In this document: positions 44,512 through 57,217 of the stretch, in pieces | How positions within the stretch are numbered: position 1 is the first letter of the stretch | Layout: each line of letters starts with the position of its first letter | Origin: Macrotrachela quadricornifera | Lineage: Eukaryota; Rotifera; Eurotatoria; Philodinida; Philodinidae | Reading direction: 5' to 3' | NCBI GenBank assembly: GCA_022393335.1 | Contig: JAJEKB010019994.1 | Location: 241,571 to 305,570 of the forward strand | DNA length: 64,000 bases | Made by a program: the position numbers and the translations under genes | The notes under the pieces: generated by a model | What the model saw: only the letters and a program-made list of their open reading frames with translations | What the model was told of the DNA's origin: nothing | The model's database searches: none

Positions 44512-47500
44512 CTATTTCGTTGTATGGGATCGTCGCGTGAGTTTAACTTTAAGTTCATTGGCTGAACGAAGAACAAGCTCGTATGACGGAACAAAATCGT
44601 TGTAAGTTTGCTTTGTCGTCAAGTAAAAATTACGGATCACCATGCAAAGAAACGCTTTTTGTTCAAGGAATGCAAATCGTTGACCTAAATTATTTAAAAG
44701 CATAGAATGATCAAAATAGTATGGACGCAATTCACATACCAAGACAATTGCGCGGTCCAGCAGAAAATGGAATGTATGTGTAAGGATGCCAGTTTTTCAT
44801 TCTTTCAGGCAAAAATCGATCGGGATCGAATTTTTCCGGATCGGGAAAATATCGTGGATCACGATGAATTTGATACACAATTATCATAGTTTCGGTTCCT
44901 TTCAAGAATGTTTTACCTTCTATAAAACAAAAAAATTCAAATTATATGCTATAGTATCAACATCAGAAACGTACCATAATGAAAATCTTCTTGAATTTCT
45001 CGTCCAAGTATTGGTACAGATGGAAAAAGCCGAAGTGTCTCTTTAATAACACGTTCAAGATAATCCAATTGTTTTAGATCATCTAATGTGCACTCTCGTT
45101 CAAAGTCGTTATCTGTAAAATATCAGTAAAATTATGCTCATAAAATTAAAAAAAAATCAATAAAATCCTACCAAAAACGCTTTGCATTTCTTCGAATAAT
45201 TTCTGCTGAATATCAGGATGAAGAGCAATCATGAAGAGGCCAAAATTAAGTGCAGTAGATGTAGTATCGTGACCCTTTTCGAAAAGATTATTTCATAGTT
45301 ATGCTCAATTGGTGAAGGGTGAGGGACATTCTGATCCAATTAAAAAATTAAGCTAAATTTGGGTGAAACTTTCACTAGATGTTTAGCATAGTCATAGGAG
45401 TCATTCGTAAAAGTTTTCGTTTGATAGGTTAAACTTTTCTTTTATTTCGTTCATTAGGCACTCAGCATCAAAAATTGACAAAAATCAATCTAAAACAAAA
45501 TGGTATGAACTTTCGTTCTACATTATTTGATTCAGAGCCGTAGCAATCACTAAGAGCTACAAAATTGCAAAGATAAGAGAATATGGAACGAGTAAACATA
45601 CCTTAAACTGACTCTTATAGACTTTCATTCTTCACTATTTAATTCCCACACATAGATTGTTTTTATGTTAAAAACAATTGTCCAGATGTAGTAAATTGCA
45701 CAAGCAATAGATTATGATAGCATTATTTGCAGGAAATGAAGTAAACGGTATATCTTAAGATTTTGATACAACATTTATTAAATAAAAAGAATGTCGAATT
45801 TTAGGTTATATTTTATTCTATCATAATAGGGATATTTTGGGTCCCGTACGATCGTTTTCAACAATATACTAGGACTTATAGACTAATGTTAGAAACACAA
45901 AAGAAGAAACAAGTGAAAAAGAACTATAAAATTTATATATGTATTCTATAGTATGAAATATTTTGAAGATTAATATCACAAACAGTGACATCGTAAAAGT
46001 AACATAATAAATATTACATGAATATAAATTCTCATTACATAAGTTCATCGGATTTAAAATATATTTATTGAGTTATCACTAGGCAATAATCATTAAAAGA
46101 CAATAAATAATATCCTTTAAGTCAATATTAATAATGAAATTAATAACAGACAATGAAATAAATACCGAAATATAGTATATTTATTTAATTTAATCAGTTT
46201 ATCTTAAATACTTATGTATCTATATATGTAACTCAAGCATGATATTCTACTATATATTGTTGAAAACGATCGTGTAGTCTGCCATAAATCGTGATGCAAC
46301 CGCAACTAGCCGCGGCAAGAGATATTTAACTCATCTAACCTGGGTGACTTCGTTACGTTTGACCCTTGATCTTTGATCTTTGGCTTTATCTTCGCCTTAC
46401 CTCGTCACGATGCATGCATCCTTCGAAACGTCCCTCAGACCTTATTAGCACCTGCCTACCTTCAGCCGCAGATCCTCACCACAAATTTGCATTCTCACAA
46501 TGCAAAATCCATAGTCTGCAGCATGGCCTACGGACAATGGACTTTGCACTGTGACAATGCGGGAGTGTCATTGAGGTCTGTGGTTAAGGTCTGCGAGAAG
46601 GTTTGACGAATATATGCATCATGAAGAAGGAAGCCAGAGATAGAGTCAATGAACAAAGATATCTTTGAAACTTTTGTGTTGATTTGTTACGGTAACCACT
46701 GGAAATGGCTCCTATGACTATGTTGAAAATTGACTGAAAGTTTCATGCGAACTCCATGTAATTTTTTAATTGGAATAAAATGTCCTTAAAACATTTGTCG
46801 TCTCTTACTGCGAACATGATTGTATCCACTTCTTCTTGAACATTTTCCAATGACAGATTTTCCTCATTCATTTTTGCAATAAGTGTATCGAGAAAGGCCA
46901 TTCGAGGCTTGACAGTTGACACATCGAATTCCACAATTCGATCTTCAATGACCTGAAAGAATGTATATAGAGAGTATTAAGATTCCATCTCAATGTTTTA
47001 TACTAACTTTTCGAGTAAACTTATGTATAACCTCGACAAGTCGATCGTGTTCGCGACCTAATGCCGACAATTTAAACAAGGGTGGGAGCCATAACCAAGG
47101 AGCACGCATTCGATAAGCTATTATTTCAGTAATGCTATAGGAATAAAAAAATTCATATATATCAAAGTAGAATGAATAGCAGAATGTTTGATACCGAACT
47201 ACTGCATTGCCATATTCGGATTCTTTGCTTTGCACTCCAACAGATTTGCCCATAGCAATCTCTAAATGACACATTTAATTTACTGAATGGGCCAAAAATT
47301 ACTGAACAGTGTATGATTGCGAAAAACTTTGGATAAAAGCAATACAGAAACATTAGGTTTTCATCATTCAAAAGAGTAATCTCTTGGTAACGAATACAAC
47401 TAAAATTTCATTGGTCAAGCAAGTAACCAATCAGGTGAATTTCTCTTGAAAATGTTATGGACAATATTGTAGATAGTATTCTGAAAACATTTACCATTGT

Positions 47501-49252
47501 GTTCTCACTTTTGATCTAGTGACTGAATACAGAAAATTATTTTCTCTCTATATGCACAATATCGAACTCGTTAATATGCTCTATTCAGGAGTTAGAAGTA
47601 TTTTCTCTCTGAATTCCATGGTTTCCCTAAGTAGCTCCAGAAAAACAGAGTTTCAAGTTTCAACTTGAAATTTTACACAGAGGCAAATCCTAGAGAGAAT
47701 AGTTTATTACGAAAGTGTCAGTTCTTTTCGTTGAACCTATATTGAAGTAAGAACATCGGAACCTGTAGATATATTAGACATATAAACAATATGTTGTTAT
47801 TCTACCCGTATTTTAGGATAGGATCAACGAAAAGATTTGATACTTTCATAATAAACTATTCTCTCTAGGATTTTTCTCTATGTAAAATTTCAAATTGAAA
47901 CTTGAAATTCTGTTTTTCTTGTGTTATATATGAGAAACTACGGGATTCAGAGAGACAGTACTCTAAAAAAGTAATATCTCCACAGTAATAAGCTATCAAT
48001 TCAAAAGTAATTGAACAGTTTTGTGTGTTTCCTTGTCAGCATGGTTGACTATTCCTATCTTGATCTATTTTAGGATGATTCGGGGTCATTTGGGCGATTT
48101 CTGCACTTTTGAGAATATATTTATAATTCCTGAATGAAACATGCTACCGAGCTCTATATTATGCATATAGAAAGAGAATAATTTTCTCTACTGAGTCATT
48201 AGAGTAGAAATCAGAATAGAGTGGCAAATATTTTTTGGAATACCATCCACAATATTGTTCACAGCATTTTCAAGAAAAAATCACCTGATCGATCATTTGC
48301 TTGATTAATGAAATTTCAGTTAAATTTTTTGTTATTGAGAGATCACTCTTTTGAACCGTGATAACCTAATGTCTCTATCTTGCTTCTATCAACAGTTTTT
48401 CGTAATTAAACACTATTCGATGATTTTTAGCCCATCCTATGTTAGATTCATTCCATTATGGTAATTACCACATATACAATCGAGTGTCCATTTTGAAATA
48501 CATCTATGTAAATTTTTCTCAATTCCTTCATCGGCCAAGGCTTGAAAATTCTTTAAACAAATAGTCAATTGATTGTTGAATGTGTTAATAGCATTTTCCA
48601 AGAGGCCATTGTCATGAAACGATTGAGTCAGAATGCGTCGATGCTTTCTCCATTGCTCACCGGCACTAGAACGATATTTTTTTATAGAAAAGTTTTTAAA
48701 AATAAATCGTGAGCAACAATGATCGAACTATTGTCATCCAATGTCTTCAATTTATATACGCACCTAGTTAGCAATCCTTTTCTTAGCCAATCATGAAACA
48801 GTTCATAGTCTTGTGACTTGACATTATTCTTGCTACTAGCAGCAAAAAAAGCCTAGAAAAATGTATTCTACAATCAATTTCGATTTTCTTTACATATATT
48901 ACATACGTCCAAATAGTCGGATTTATTGAAGACAATACAGGGCCATAATAAAAACAATATGCAAATGACAGATTCATTTGGTAATTCGTTATAAAAATCA
49001 AGAAGACGAAGAAGATATCCTATAAGATCGAATGTTTTCTTTTCACAATATGAAAATGATTGATTTACCTCGGTTTGGAGTAAGACCGCTTAATATTAAA
49101 AAATGCCCTATTATTGGTAGACGACCAATAGATGGAACTTTGAAACATGATAAATAGACTTGTCTTTGGTTAATATATATACGTGCGTACTGATAAAAAG
49201 ATCGTAATAATAATGCGATCACCACAATTGTAATAAGAATCAATATATTCAT
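44512..49252 (-). CDS. Cytochrome P450, CYP4-like, 11 exons
   Basis: Microsomal haem-thiolate mono-oxygenase; CYP4 members typically hydroxylate fatty acids and related lipids with electrons from P450 reductase. Exons on the minus strand: 49252-49069, 49019-48907, 48852-48764, 48665-48469, 47261-47195, 47134-47008, 46952-46809, 45274-45172, 45112-44975, 44919-44740, 44684-44512. All introns are GT-AG and in phase, giving 504 aa, the normal length. Visible motifs: N-terminal membrane anchor (residues 3-18), WRKHRR in the C helix, AGHDTTS in the I helix (307-313), ExxR at 366-369, PDRF at 420-423, and haem loop [10 protein letters not shown] (439-448) with Cys446 as ligand, followed by QRFA. 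GREHDR in the middle is also CYP4-like. Eight introns are 49-98 bp, but intron 4 (1207 bp) and intron 7 (1534 bp) each hold a mobile element. It appears functional. Confidence 0.93.
45324..46785. mobile_element. 1.46-kb element with long terminal inverted repeats in P450 intron 7
   Basis: 45324-45402 (GGACATT, CCAATTAAAAAATTA, ACTTTCAC, CATAGTCATAGGAG) matches the complement of 46708-46785 over about 75 bp. Removing it leaves an intron of 72 bp, typical for this gene. It carries a nested inverted-repeat element (45847-46276) and a GC-richer stretch (46360-46610) of unknown origin. No transposase seen. Confidence 0.75.
45847..46276. mobile_element. Nested MITE, about 430 bp
   Basis: Inverted ends share ACGATCGTTTTCAACAATAT. 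It lies entirely within the larger intron 7 element. The interior is very AT-rich. Confidence 0.75.
47287..48435. mobile_element. 1.15-kb foldback element filling P450 intron 4
   Basis: The arms are imperfect inverted complements over almost the whole length: ATGGGCCAAAAATTA at the left tip, TGATTTTTAGCCCAT at the right tip, then TTCAAAAGAGT, ATTTCATT, TCAGGTGA, ACAATATTGT and CTATTCAGG blocks. The centre (47600-47965) is a second, tighter inverted pair (CAACTTGAAATTTTACACAG and its complement) related to 31125-31705. Removing the element leaves an intron of 58 bp. Confidence 0.8.
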
Positions 49253-49264
49253 CGTAGTTTATAC

Positions 49265-49281
49265 TCTAAAAGAATCGATTT
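49265..49281 (-). promoter_or_regulatory. Splice acceptor before the P450 start codon
   Basis: On the minus strand GATTCTTTTAG is followed by 12 nt and ATG. It fits a spliced-leader acceptor. Confidence 0.5.
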
Positions 49282-50635
49282 TCTCTCATAAATTCCTTAA
49301 TAACCGTCTTCAGATGTACATCCTTTTCTTTCGCCTTAATTGTCGCTCGTAGCATAATCTGAGTGTATTTTCGTCGTAATGTGATATCACAAGATTTTGT
49401 GCCGCAAATCTGATGAGAAATTATACCACTCTGTTGCAGGTAAGATCAGGTCGAGGCATAATAGATTCGAGCGGAGATCCATATCGGTTCCAAAAAAATG
49501 AAATAGCTAAACTGGTATTTTTGAATTATTCATGAGTACCTACTAACTGCAATCTGTTACTCTCCTAGTCCGCAGCAAAGTAATCAAAAAACGAAATTCA
49601 ACTTTGAAAGGCGAAAACCCTCGTTCAACAAGGATCGGTGAGATAGATCTAAGCTGAAAATCTCAACTTAGCAGAAAGGAACTCAAGGGAGAAATTCATG
49701 CCTTAATGAGTTATTTGGAATCAACATAAAAAAAAACGAATGGATCTATATGTATTTCGAAAAATTCAGTCTTCGCTCTCTCAGAAACGGTTTGAAAAAA
49801 TAAATGAATCAAAATGTCATACTGATTGTGGGAAATAGTTCTAAACTTTTAGAATGCTAATAATTTCTCAAGATACAGGCACGTAAATAATAAAAATGAG
49901 GTTTTGATTAATTTATTTTTTGACTCATTTGTGAGGTGATGAAGGCTGAATTTTTCCAGAAAAGTGAAAGTCCTTCGAATATATTGAAACATATACAGAT
50001 CGACTCATTTTTTTATGTTGATTTCAAATATCTTACTTGTTTTGATCATAATCGTGATTAATATGGCTAAAAAGGGTAAACAGCATTGGAAGAGAATCGT
50101 TGTTATCCATTTGAACTAAAGGATCTTAACTCGGCTACTGATATGTGACCATGTTTTTTTCTCGAGCAAATCATACGTATTCTTGTAACCTATCACTCAT
50201 TCTACTACCATTAAAATTTCAAACACCGAAGTATTCTTATTTTTGTGACATCAGGCTTACAAAATCAGCTAGTGATCGAAAATGTATCGATTTGAACTAG
50301 TCAAGTGTTCTTGTCCGCTTATTTTCTTCTCAAGGAAAAGATTATTTGTGTGATGTCTTAGTACCAAAATGAAATTGAAATAGCGTTCTAGTCATCGCAC
50401 TATGAATGAGCTCATTGATCGCTAATTTCATATCACAAGGTGCCTATATCGTCCGAGTACATACCCAGAAGAGATGCTGTAATCATGGTCGAGCTTGTAA
50501 GTGACATAAATACGCCTACTTTGAGGCTTTTTACGAACAGTTTTACATGGTTAGATGTGCCGGTTCAAGCACTACAAAACCGCGTAGTTTTCTAATTTCT
50601 TTCTCAAGTAAAAATAAATTTGTCTAAATTAATAT
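49282..50635. other. Gene-free region upstream of the P450
   Basis: No gene or repeat is recognised. It should contain the P450 promoter, but no TATA-like or other element stands out enough to call. Confidence 0.45.
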
Positions 50636-50639
50636 GTTT

Positions 50640-51140
50640 GTACATTCCTGTCATTTCAAGCACAAAATAAAAAAATATTTTGATACATGGATTATATTTG
50701 AAATTTTGTCCTCGTTAACATACTGTATAATAATTGAAGATATCTAGATCCACAGCTAACGATGAAAGTATCCTAAGTGTTTCACCCCTTTCATGTCGAG
50801 ATTATATGCATCATGTAGTTCCTAATGAGCACTGCACATTTGGATGATATTTATTAAAAGAATATCGTGATCCTCTTCAGGAGATAAGAAAAATCGATTT
50901 TTCTCATCTTCTTGAGGATGATCACGGCATTCTGCTAAAAAAATATCAACAAAATGTGCAGTGTTCATTAGGAACTATATGATGAACATAATCTCGACTT
51001 AGAAGGAGTGAAACATTTAGGGTATTTCACTTGTGAGCTGTACATCATGATATCTTCAATTATTATACAGTGTGTTAAAGAGGACAAAATTTCACATATA
51101 ATTCATGTATCAATGTATTTTTTCATCTCGTACATTTTTG
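50640..51140. mobile_element. Foldback element, about 500 bp, arms of about 240 bp
   Basis: From the tips (AAATATTTTGATACATG and CATGTATCAATGTATTT) through CATACTGTATAATAATTGAA, CATCATGTAGTTCCTAATGA and TGCACATTT, the arms are inverted complements down to a centre near 50903 (AAAAATCGATTTTT). The unit is nearly a perfect palindrome. The overlapping 105-aa open frame (51008-51325) begins inside the right arm and is not credible. Confidence 0.8.
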
Positions 51141-52985
51141 TCATGATCATGACTCATAATGACGATATTGAGCTATTATGCATTATAAAATATTTTTATA
51201 CAATGTACATACATGTGAAAAAGGATACATATAACGATTATAAGAAACAAAATTTAATTTTGTCAATATTCAAAGATAATGTAATAGCATTACTTAGAAG
51301 GATAAACAAATGTGTATATGTATGACCATTACAATGTCGAATACTGTGTATGGCAACAAACTGCAAATGATAAGGAGAGGAACGATAGACGACAACGAGA
51401 ATGGATGAAGAGCACAAAAGAATACCATAATAAATAGTCAGTAAATTTATTTACGTAATGACGCATGTTGATATTAGTAATGAGGTGGGATAAAACGAAC
51501 GAAAGAATATTATTGCTTGTGCTTATTCGAGTGAGTCGAGTAGTAAGAGAAGAAAGAGAATCGAAAATACTAGAACAAATAAAGTGTAGTGTGCAACGAA
51601 TAGCATGCCTCTGCTCAAATGCGTGGTGGAAATTGAGAAAAGAAATGATGACGCGCAGCAGAGAAAAATCTGGCTTATTCGATGTCTGAGCCAGAACGGC
51701 ATTAAACAGTAGAAGCACACAAAGTGAAAAATGCACAGATACGACGTAGCGAATAAAGAATGCAAATCAGGCACACTAAAAATTAATGTGTCAGATGTGT
51801 TGTGCTTATCGATGTATTGCTTGAGCGCGGTTCGAATTTAGTATCCCATACTTGTCGCTATTATCCTGTTTGGCAGTCGACGATTACTGTTCTCAAAATC
51901 ATTTAGAATCGACAATATTCTTATCTGTTGCTCCTAGCACCAGAACTCAAAACGGGAAATGCTGAGATCTCATAAAAAACTATCCGTTTTTACTGAAGCT
52001 TACAGTACATTATAAGGACCATCGAATTCGAGTTTTCCCCCTCAAAAGGTCGTAAATGAAATTCAAAGTAATACTATAAAAAGAACTACATAAATAAGCA
52101 CATCGTTTATTAAAAGGTTCATATTGAATTTTCTTCCAATGACAAATAATGTAGAATGATTAAACTACAGAATGTGGAAATGAAGTATAACGGAGGCTTT
52201 TCAGAAAGCTCTTCAGATTAAAATTATAGCGAATAGTTTATATTGAAATATGATCTCTGTAATTCTTATTGAGCATGCTGCTGCTTTGATTACAAGATTT
52301 TTTACAGGAAGCCATACTCGTTCGGAATGTACGCTTGAAAACGCACTAAATTTTATAGACAAATTATCAATCGATCAAATCTAATTCGTTAAAATTGTAT
52401 CAACAACATTTTTTTGCAGGAAAAAAAAACAATTTTAAAAATACAGTTAACGAAAAATAGTCCCTATGCAGATAAAAGAACCAGACATTGTGTTGTTGAA
52501 TTCAGAGGTGTTTTTGGATAGGACTTTTCCTACCGGCACCGGTAGAAACAGCCGTACAGAATGGAACCTTCCAGTACACCGATTTAAGCCATTTTTCATT
52601 TTTCGCACTCTATAACATTGAAATCAACTCGTGAATAAATTATATTCTTCTTCTAACCACTTCAGCTAACAGACAAATGTACTATTTTTACTAATATAAT
52701 GCTTTTCAGTATTTGCTTTTATATGACTTTCGTTCCTCAATATCTGTTGATGAACAGAAAACTTCATGTGACTATAAATTCTGTATTGATTTTTCAATTC
52801 TTATACAAAAGTCTAATGAAAAAAGTATGAATGTACGACTGCGGACTGATTTATCTATATATAATTATCAATAAAATACACAATTATTATGCTGGTTTTC
52901 TTTATCACCGTTCAAACATAAATCCGTTGTTGAATTGACCTTTATTTCAACATTATTTCTTTTTACACACAAGTTAACACCGAGC
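51141..52985. other. Gene-free region with a solo MITE end
   Basis: Open frames at 51329-51774 overlap on both strands and have no motifs. A solo end of the 26128-26608 MITE family (GCACACTAAAAATTAATGTG) lies at about 51771-51793. Nothing else is recognised. Confidence 0.4.
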
Positions 52986-52990
52986 TACTC

Positions 52991-53053
52991 GCTCTTTTTT
53001 TTCTTTTTCTTTTTCTTTTTCTTTTTCTTTTTCTTTTTCTTTTTCTTTTTCTT
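52991..53053. repeat. 6-bp microsatellite (CTTTTT)n
   Basis: About ten copies of CTTTTT directly before the left repeat arm. Confidence 0.95.
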
Positions 53054-53300
53054 TATATTAAGGATTTAAACTACTATCATCCACGGATGATATTATATGC
53101 GATATCATATAATTATGATATCGGTGAAGGTGAATGTTTTATATATGCTATATCGCATATGGACGATATTGATCAAGGCTTATTTTATACAATTGTGATA
53201 TCGGTTAAGGTTGATTGTTGATTTTATATAAATGTGATGTTATTAATAGATGACATCATGTAAGGATGATCTCGATATCACATATTCTGAGATGATGTGT
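53054..53300 (+). repeat. Left arm of an inverted repeat pair flanking FAAH
   Basis: Consists of degenerate 40-50 bp units around GTGATATCG, TTAAGGTTGAT and TTTTATA. The complement of 61690-61960 has the same order: pyrimidine microsatellite, TATATTAA, GGATGATATTA, GCGATAT and so on. Confidence 0.7.
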
Positions 53301-54834
53301 GCTGTTGTTGATGCAAAAAGTATTAGAATTAGCTCTGTCGTCTTTGACGTCTATGAGGAATATATGCAGTAAATAATAGGACACATAAATAAATCTATAA
53401 TAAACTATAATACTAAGTCATTTTTTGATATTTTTTTTAAATAAAAGAACGCTGCAACCACATGGATTTCTAATATATAAAAAATGCTTCTTTGACATTA
53501 ATAAAAAGTTTCTGATTTTCGAAAAAAAAAATTTCTGACTGAGTCGACCGGCCTACTGATCCCATTCTAGCTCTGGCGGAAATTCTAAGTGTGATGGTTG
53601 TGGAAACTGGATTGACTGGTAAGTGTAATATATAATACTATAATTTTGATTATATTCTTATTTTAAAAATGAACACTAGATAAAATGAAAAAAGTGAAAA
53701 ATGGAAAAAACAGACGATAGCAAGAAACATTAATCTTAGTTCTGACGAATACAAGAAGACTTCTTGTTAACTGTCTTGCAATTCAGCGAAAAAATAAAGT
53801 TTGAATTCGAATTGTTGAATGTCTGTTACGTATCCTTAAGTTGTAAGAAATATTAATCGAAACTACTAATGTCAATGTTTATATCAATTAATTTCAATTC
53901 AAAATTATTTAGTTAGGTTTTGTATTTTGTTATTTTGTGTGAAAATGTTTGCAGCAATAATTCTACGAATTAGATTTTGTAATACAGCTATATCAGTTTT
54001 TATTAGAAAAAGCTACATGACATTGTAAAACCACGCATCGAGACTGAAAAAATGTGTTTCAAATACTTTTGTGAAACAAATGTGTGATGGTCGGCAACAT
54101 TAATGATTAGATACTATGCCCAGACTATCGAAAATATAAAATTATCATTTTATAGAACTCATCAAGTTGTATTCAAAGCAAGTTTACGAGTTTTTTAAAT
54201 TATTCTTAGACCAATTGGCCTGTGATATTGTTCTAATTGGCTGCTTCGTCCATCTACGTTGAATATGTGCGTATGTTTTTTCTTATGTATTGAGCAACGA
54301 ATATAAAGAAAGACAAACGTGCATCATGAGGCATAATGCAAAAATAAAACCTACGCAAAAGGCCGTCATCCATACACGTCATATGACCATGTGCATGATT
54401 TACGGCGATTCATTGAGTCAGGTGAATAAGCGTTAATGAAAAAACACCCATTAATATCAACAAATATAAATACGCAACATAACTTGCTACCTATACACAT
54501 CAAAATAACTTCAATACATTCTACCATTAATCTACAACGTGAGTCTATCTAATTATCTGTATCTTCGCAAAGATAAAATTTCTTGAAGTGTGATTTTTCA
54601 TTAGACTATAGAACGTTTCATCTCAATCCATCATATTCGTCGATGTAAAACATCGTTTGACGATAGCCCCAGGCGACTTTCTCCTCAAAGAATTACTGGA
54701 AAGTTTCTTAAAAACTCCGAAATCCTTAAGGGAGTCACCACGCCATTTTCCAGAGAAACTCAAAACTAGAAAAACTTCCTGAAAATTCCCCATATACATA
54801 TTTTTAAATGTATCCATATGTTTCGTTATTAAAT
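53301..54834. other. Gene-free region
   Basis: No gene recognised. Includes a short G/C-richer stretch at 54640-54730 without a clear frame. Confidence 0.45.
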
Positions 54835-55059
54835 AAATAAATTAATAATCATCCATCTAATAATTAGATACTTGTATTGATCATTTAATACGCTCTGGGC
54901 ACTGACCTTTATTCTTTAGAAAAATAAATGAAATATCTTTCTCACTGTAAAAAGTTAAAATGAGCTAGAGTGTTTGCAACATCTCCTTTTATACCCCCAT
55001 GCGTCAGTACGAACTACAATGACTGCGATACAGTTGTCGAAAAAGTGGTAGCATGAGTA
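54835..55059 (-). mobile_element. Truncated CGCAGT-family element upstream of FAAH
   Basis: Shares with the copy at 28488-28917, in opposite orientation, the T-rich/TTTACAGTGAGAAAGA block and the block reading on the minus strand GGTATAAAAGGAGATG. The terminal CGCAGT words are also present. It ends GCATGAGTA; the other half is missing. It lies about 80 bp before the FAAH splice acceptor. Confidence 0.65.
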
Positions 55060-55123
55060 GCTATATACATAGATAGGCAGATAAATTAATAAATTCTATT
55101 ATTTTTGTATTATATGTTATTGA

Positions 55124-55142
55124 CAATTTCTTTTTATTCTAG
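55124..55142 (+). promoter_or_regulatory. Splice acceptor before the FAAH start codon
   Basis: CAATTTCTTTTTATTCTAG, then 25 nt and ATG at 55168. It fits trans-splicing or a 5-prime UTR intron. Confidence 0.5.
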
Positions 55143-55167
55143 ATAATTAATTATTTATTATTGTGCA

Positions 55168-57217
55168 ATGGATAAAATCTTACAATTTGTTTCATTTATT
55201 TTTTGGTTAATTCGTAGTTTTTTGTCGATATGGATTCATCTTGGCAATCGTTTAATATACGGAAATCAAAAATTTAAATTACCACCTATCACAAATCAAA
55301 TATTACTTCAACCAGCAACTGTTATTGCTAAACGTATTCGTCAAAAAGAAGTAATTTTGAAAAAAAAATTAAAAAAAAAATTAATTCATACTTTTTTTTT
55401 GATTCATTTAGGTAACATCTTATGATGTTGTTCGTGCTTATATTGATCGAATACAAGCTATTCAACCTTATTTAAATGTTTATATTGATGAAAGATTTGA
55501 AGAAGCATTAAATGAAGCACGAGAATTTGATAGAATTTTAAGTAGTGAAAAATCTTTACCTGATCAATGGAGTGAAGAACAAGCACCATTTCTTGGTGTT
55601 CCATTTGCTATTAAAGAATCAATGAAATTTCGTGGTTTTCATCTTGCAAGTGGAATTTTTGCACGAAAAGATATAATAGCAACAGAGACAGCAACACCAG
55701 TAGAAAATATGATAAAAGCAGGTGCTATTCTTGTATGTAATACCAATGTTAGTGAAGGTTGTATGTGGTTTGAATCGTAAGTTTATTAGGAAATATGAAA
55801 TAAAGACGAAATTATTTAAACTATTCTAGACGAAATTCTCTTTATGGTACAACAAATAATCCATATGATTTAACACGAATTGTTGGTGGAAGTTCAGGCG
55901 GTGCTGGTTGTATTGTTTCAGCAGCTGGTGTACCATTTGCTATTGGTGCAGATGTTGGTGGAAGTATTCGATTACCTTCATTTATGAATGGAATATTTGG
56001 ACATAAAACAACACCAGGTATTGATAAATAAAATTATTTTTTTGAATAAAAAAACTTAATAAATATTTTTATTTTAAAATTAGACGTAGTTCCAAATGAT
56101 GGTCAATATCCAACACATAAAGAGCATCATGAAAAATATTTATTATCAACAGGACCAATGTGTCGTTATGCATCTGATTTACAACCAATGCTTAAAGTCT
56201 TAGCAGGTCCAGAAAAGATTCAAAAATTATCACAAATTGACTCTTCGGTAAGATTCAAAGTTCACTTAAATAGATAATAGAATCCAATCCAAGCAGATGA
56301 CAATTTTCAAAAAGGTGTTTAAACGCATGTAAAGAAAAAAATTAGTCATGCAAACTCTTAAATTAGTAGGATTTAAAAACGTTTTTAAGAATTTTTGTCC
56401 GCTCGAAAATGAGATCTAATCATATTATTAACCCAAACATGCCAATTATTTATATTTTATTTATTTTTTCTTACAGGTTGATTTAAGTAAATTACGTTAT
56501 TTTTATGTCGATGAAATTGATGCCTACTTTGTAAATAATGTTGATCGAGAACAAAAATTAGCTCATCAACAAGTAAGTTTTTATAATAAATTTCATATAA
56601 ATAATAATTATATATAATAGATTGTTGAACATTTTGAAAACAAATATAATGTTCATGTAACACGTTTACGATTAAATCGTCTTCGTGATGCTATAGCACT
56701 TTGGTCAGGAATGATGGTTAATGGTGAATTATGTTCACGTGATTTTAATTTAACACTTACTAGTAATAAATCATATATAAATGGTTATTTTGAATTCTTA
56801 AAAAAGATTTTATTTTGTTCAAAACATACATTACCAGCAATTGGTCTTGTTATATTAGAAGCATTACCACATAAACGTAATAAATATTTTCAACAATTAG
56901 CTTTTAAATTTTATGAAGAAATTCAAGCATTATTAGGTAATGATGGTGTTTTATTTTTTCCAACATTTCCTCAATCAGCACCTATTCATGCTTGGCCAGT
57001 TATTCTAAATACATTTGATTATATTTATTGTGGAGTTATTAATGCATTAGGTTTACCATCAACACAATGTCCATTAGGATTAGATAGTCAACAATTACCA
57101 TTAGGTGTACAATGTATTGCTGGAAGAGGTCATGATCAATTAACATTAGCTGTTGCAAGAGAAATTGAAAATGCTACCGGAGGATGGGTGTCACCAAGTC
57201 CAATTGTTTCTACTTAA
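55168..57217 (+). CDS. Fatty-acid amide hydrolase, FAAH2-like, 6 exons
   Basis: Membrane-bound amidase-signature hydrolase that cleaves fatty-acid amides (for example anandamide or oleamide in vertebrates) to fatty acid plus amine. Exons: 55168-55350, 55412-55776, 55830-56017, 56084-56247, 56477-56572, 56621-57217. All joins are GT-AG and in phase, yielding 530 aa, close to human FAAH2. The N-terminal hydrophobic segment (about residues 5-30) is the expected anchor. The Ser-Ser-Lys triad is complete: Lys129 in GVPFAIKES, Ser204 in GGSSGG, and nucleophile Ser228 in GADVGGSIR. Lys-to-Ser and Ser-to-Ser spacings (99 and 24) equal those of the family. Introns are 48-66 bp except intron 4 (229 bp). 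It appears functional. Function in this animal is inferred only from the family. Confidence 0.95.

Noticed and set aside
51329..51774. Overlapping open frames of 83-135 aa on both strands
   Set aside because: They overlap each other, have no motifs and no flanking gene signals.
51820..51860. tRNA B-box-like GGTTCGAATTT
   Set aside because: No matching acceptor stem, A box or anticodon arm upstream at tRNA spacing.
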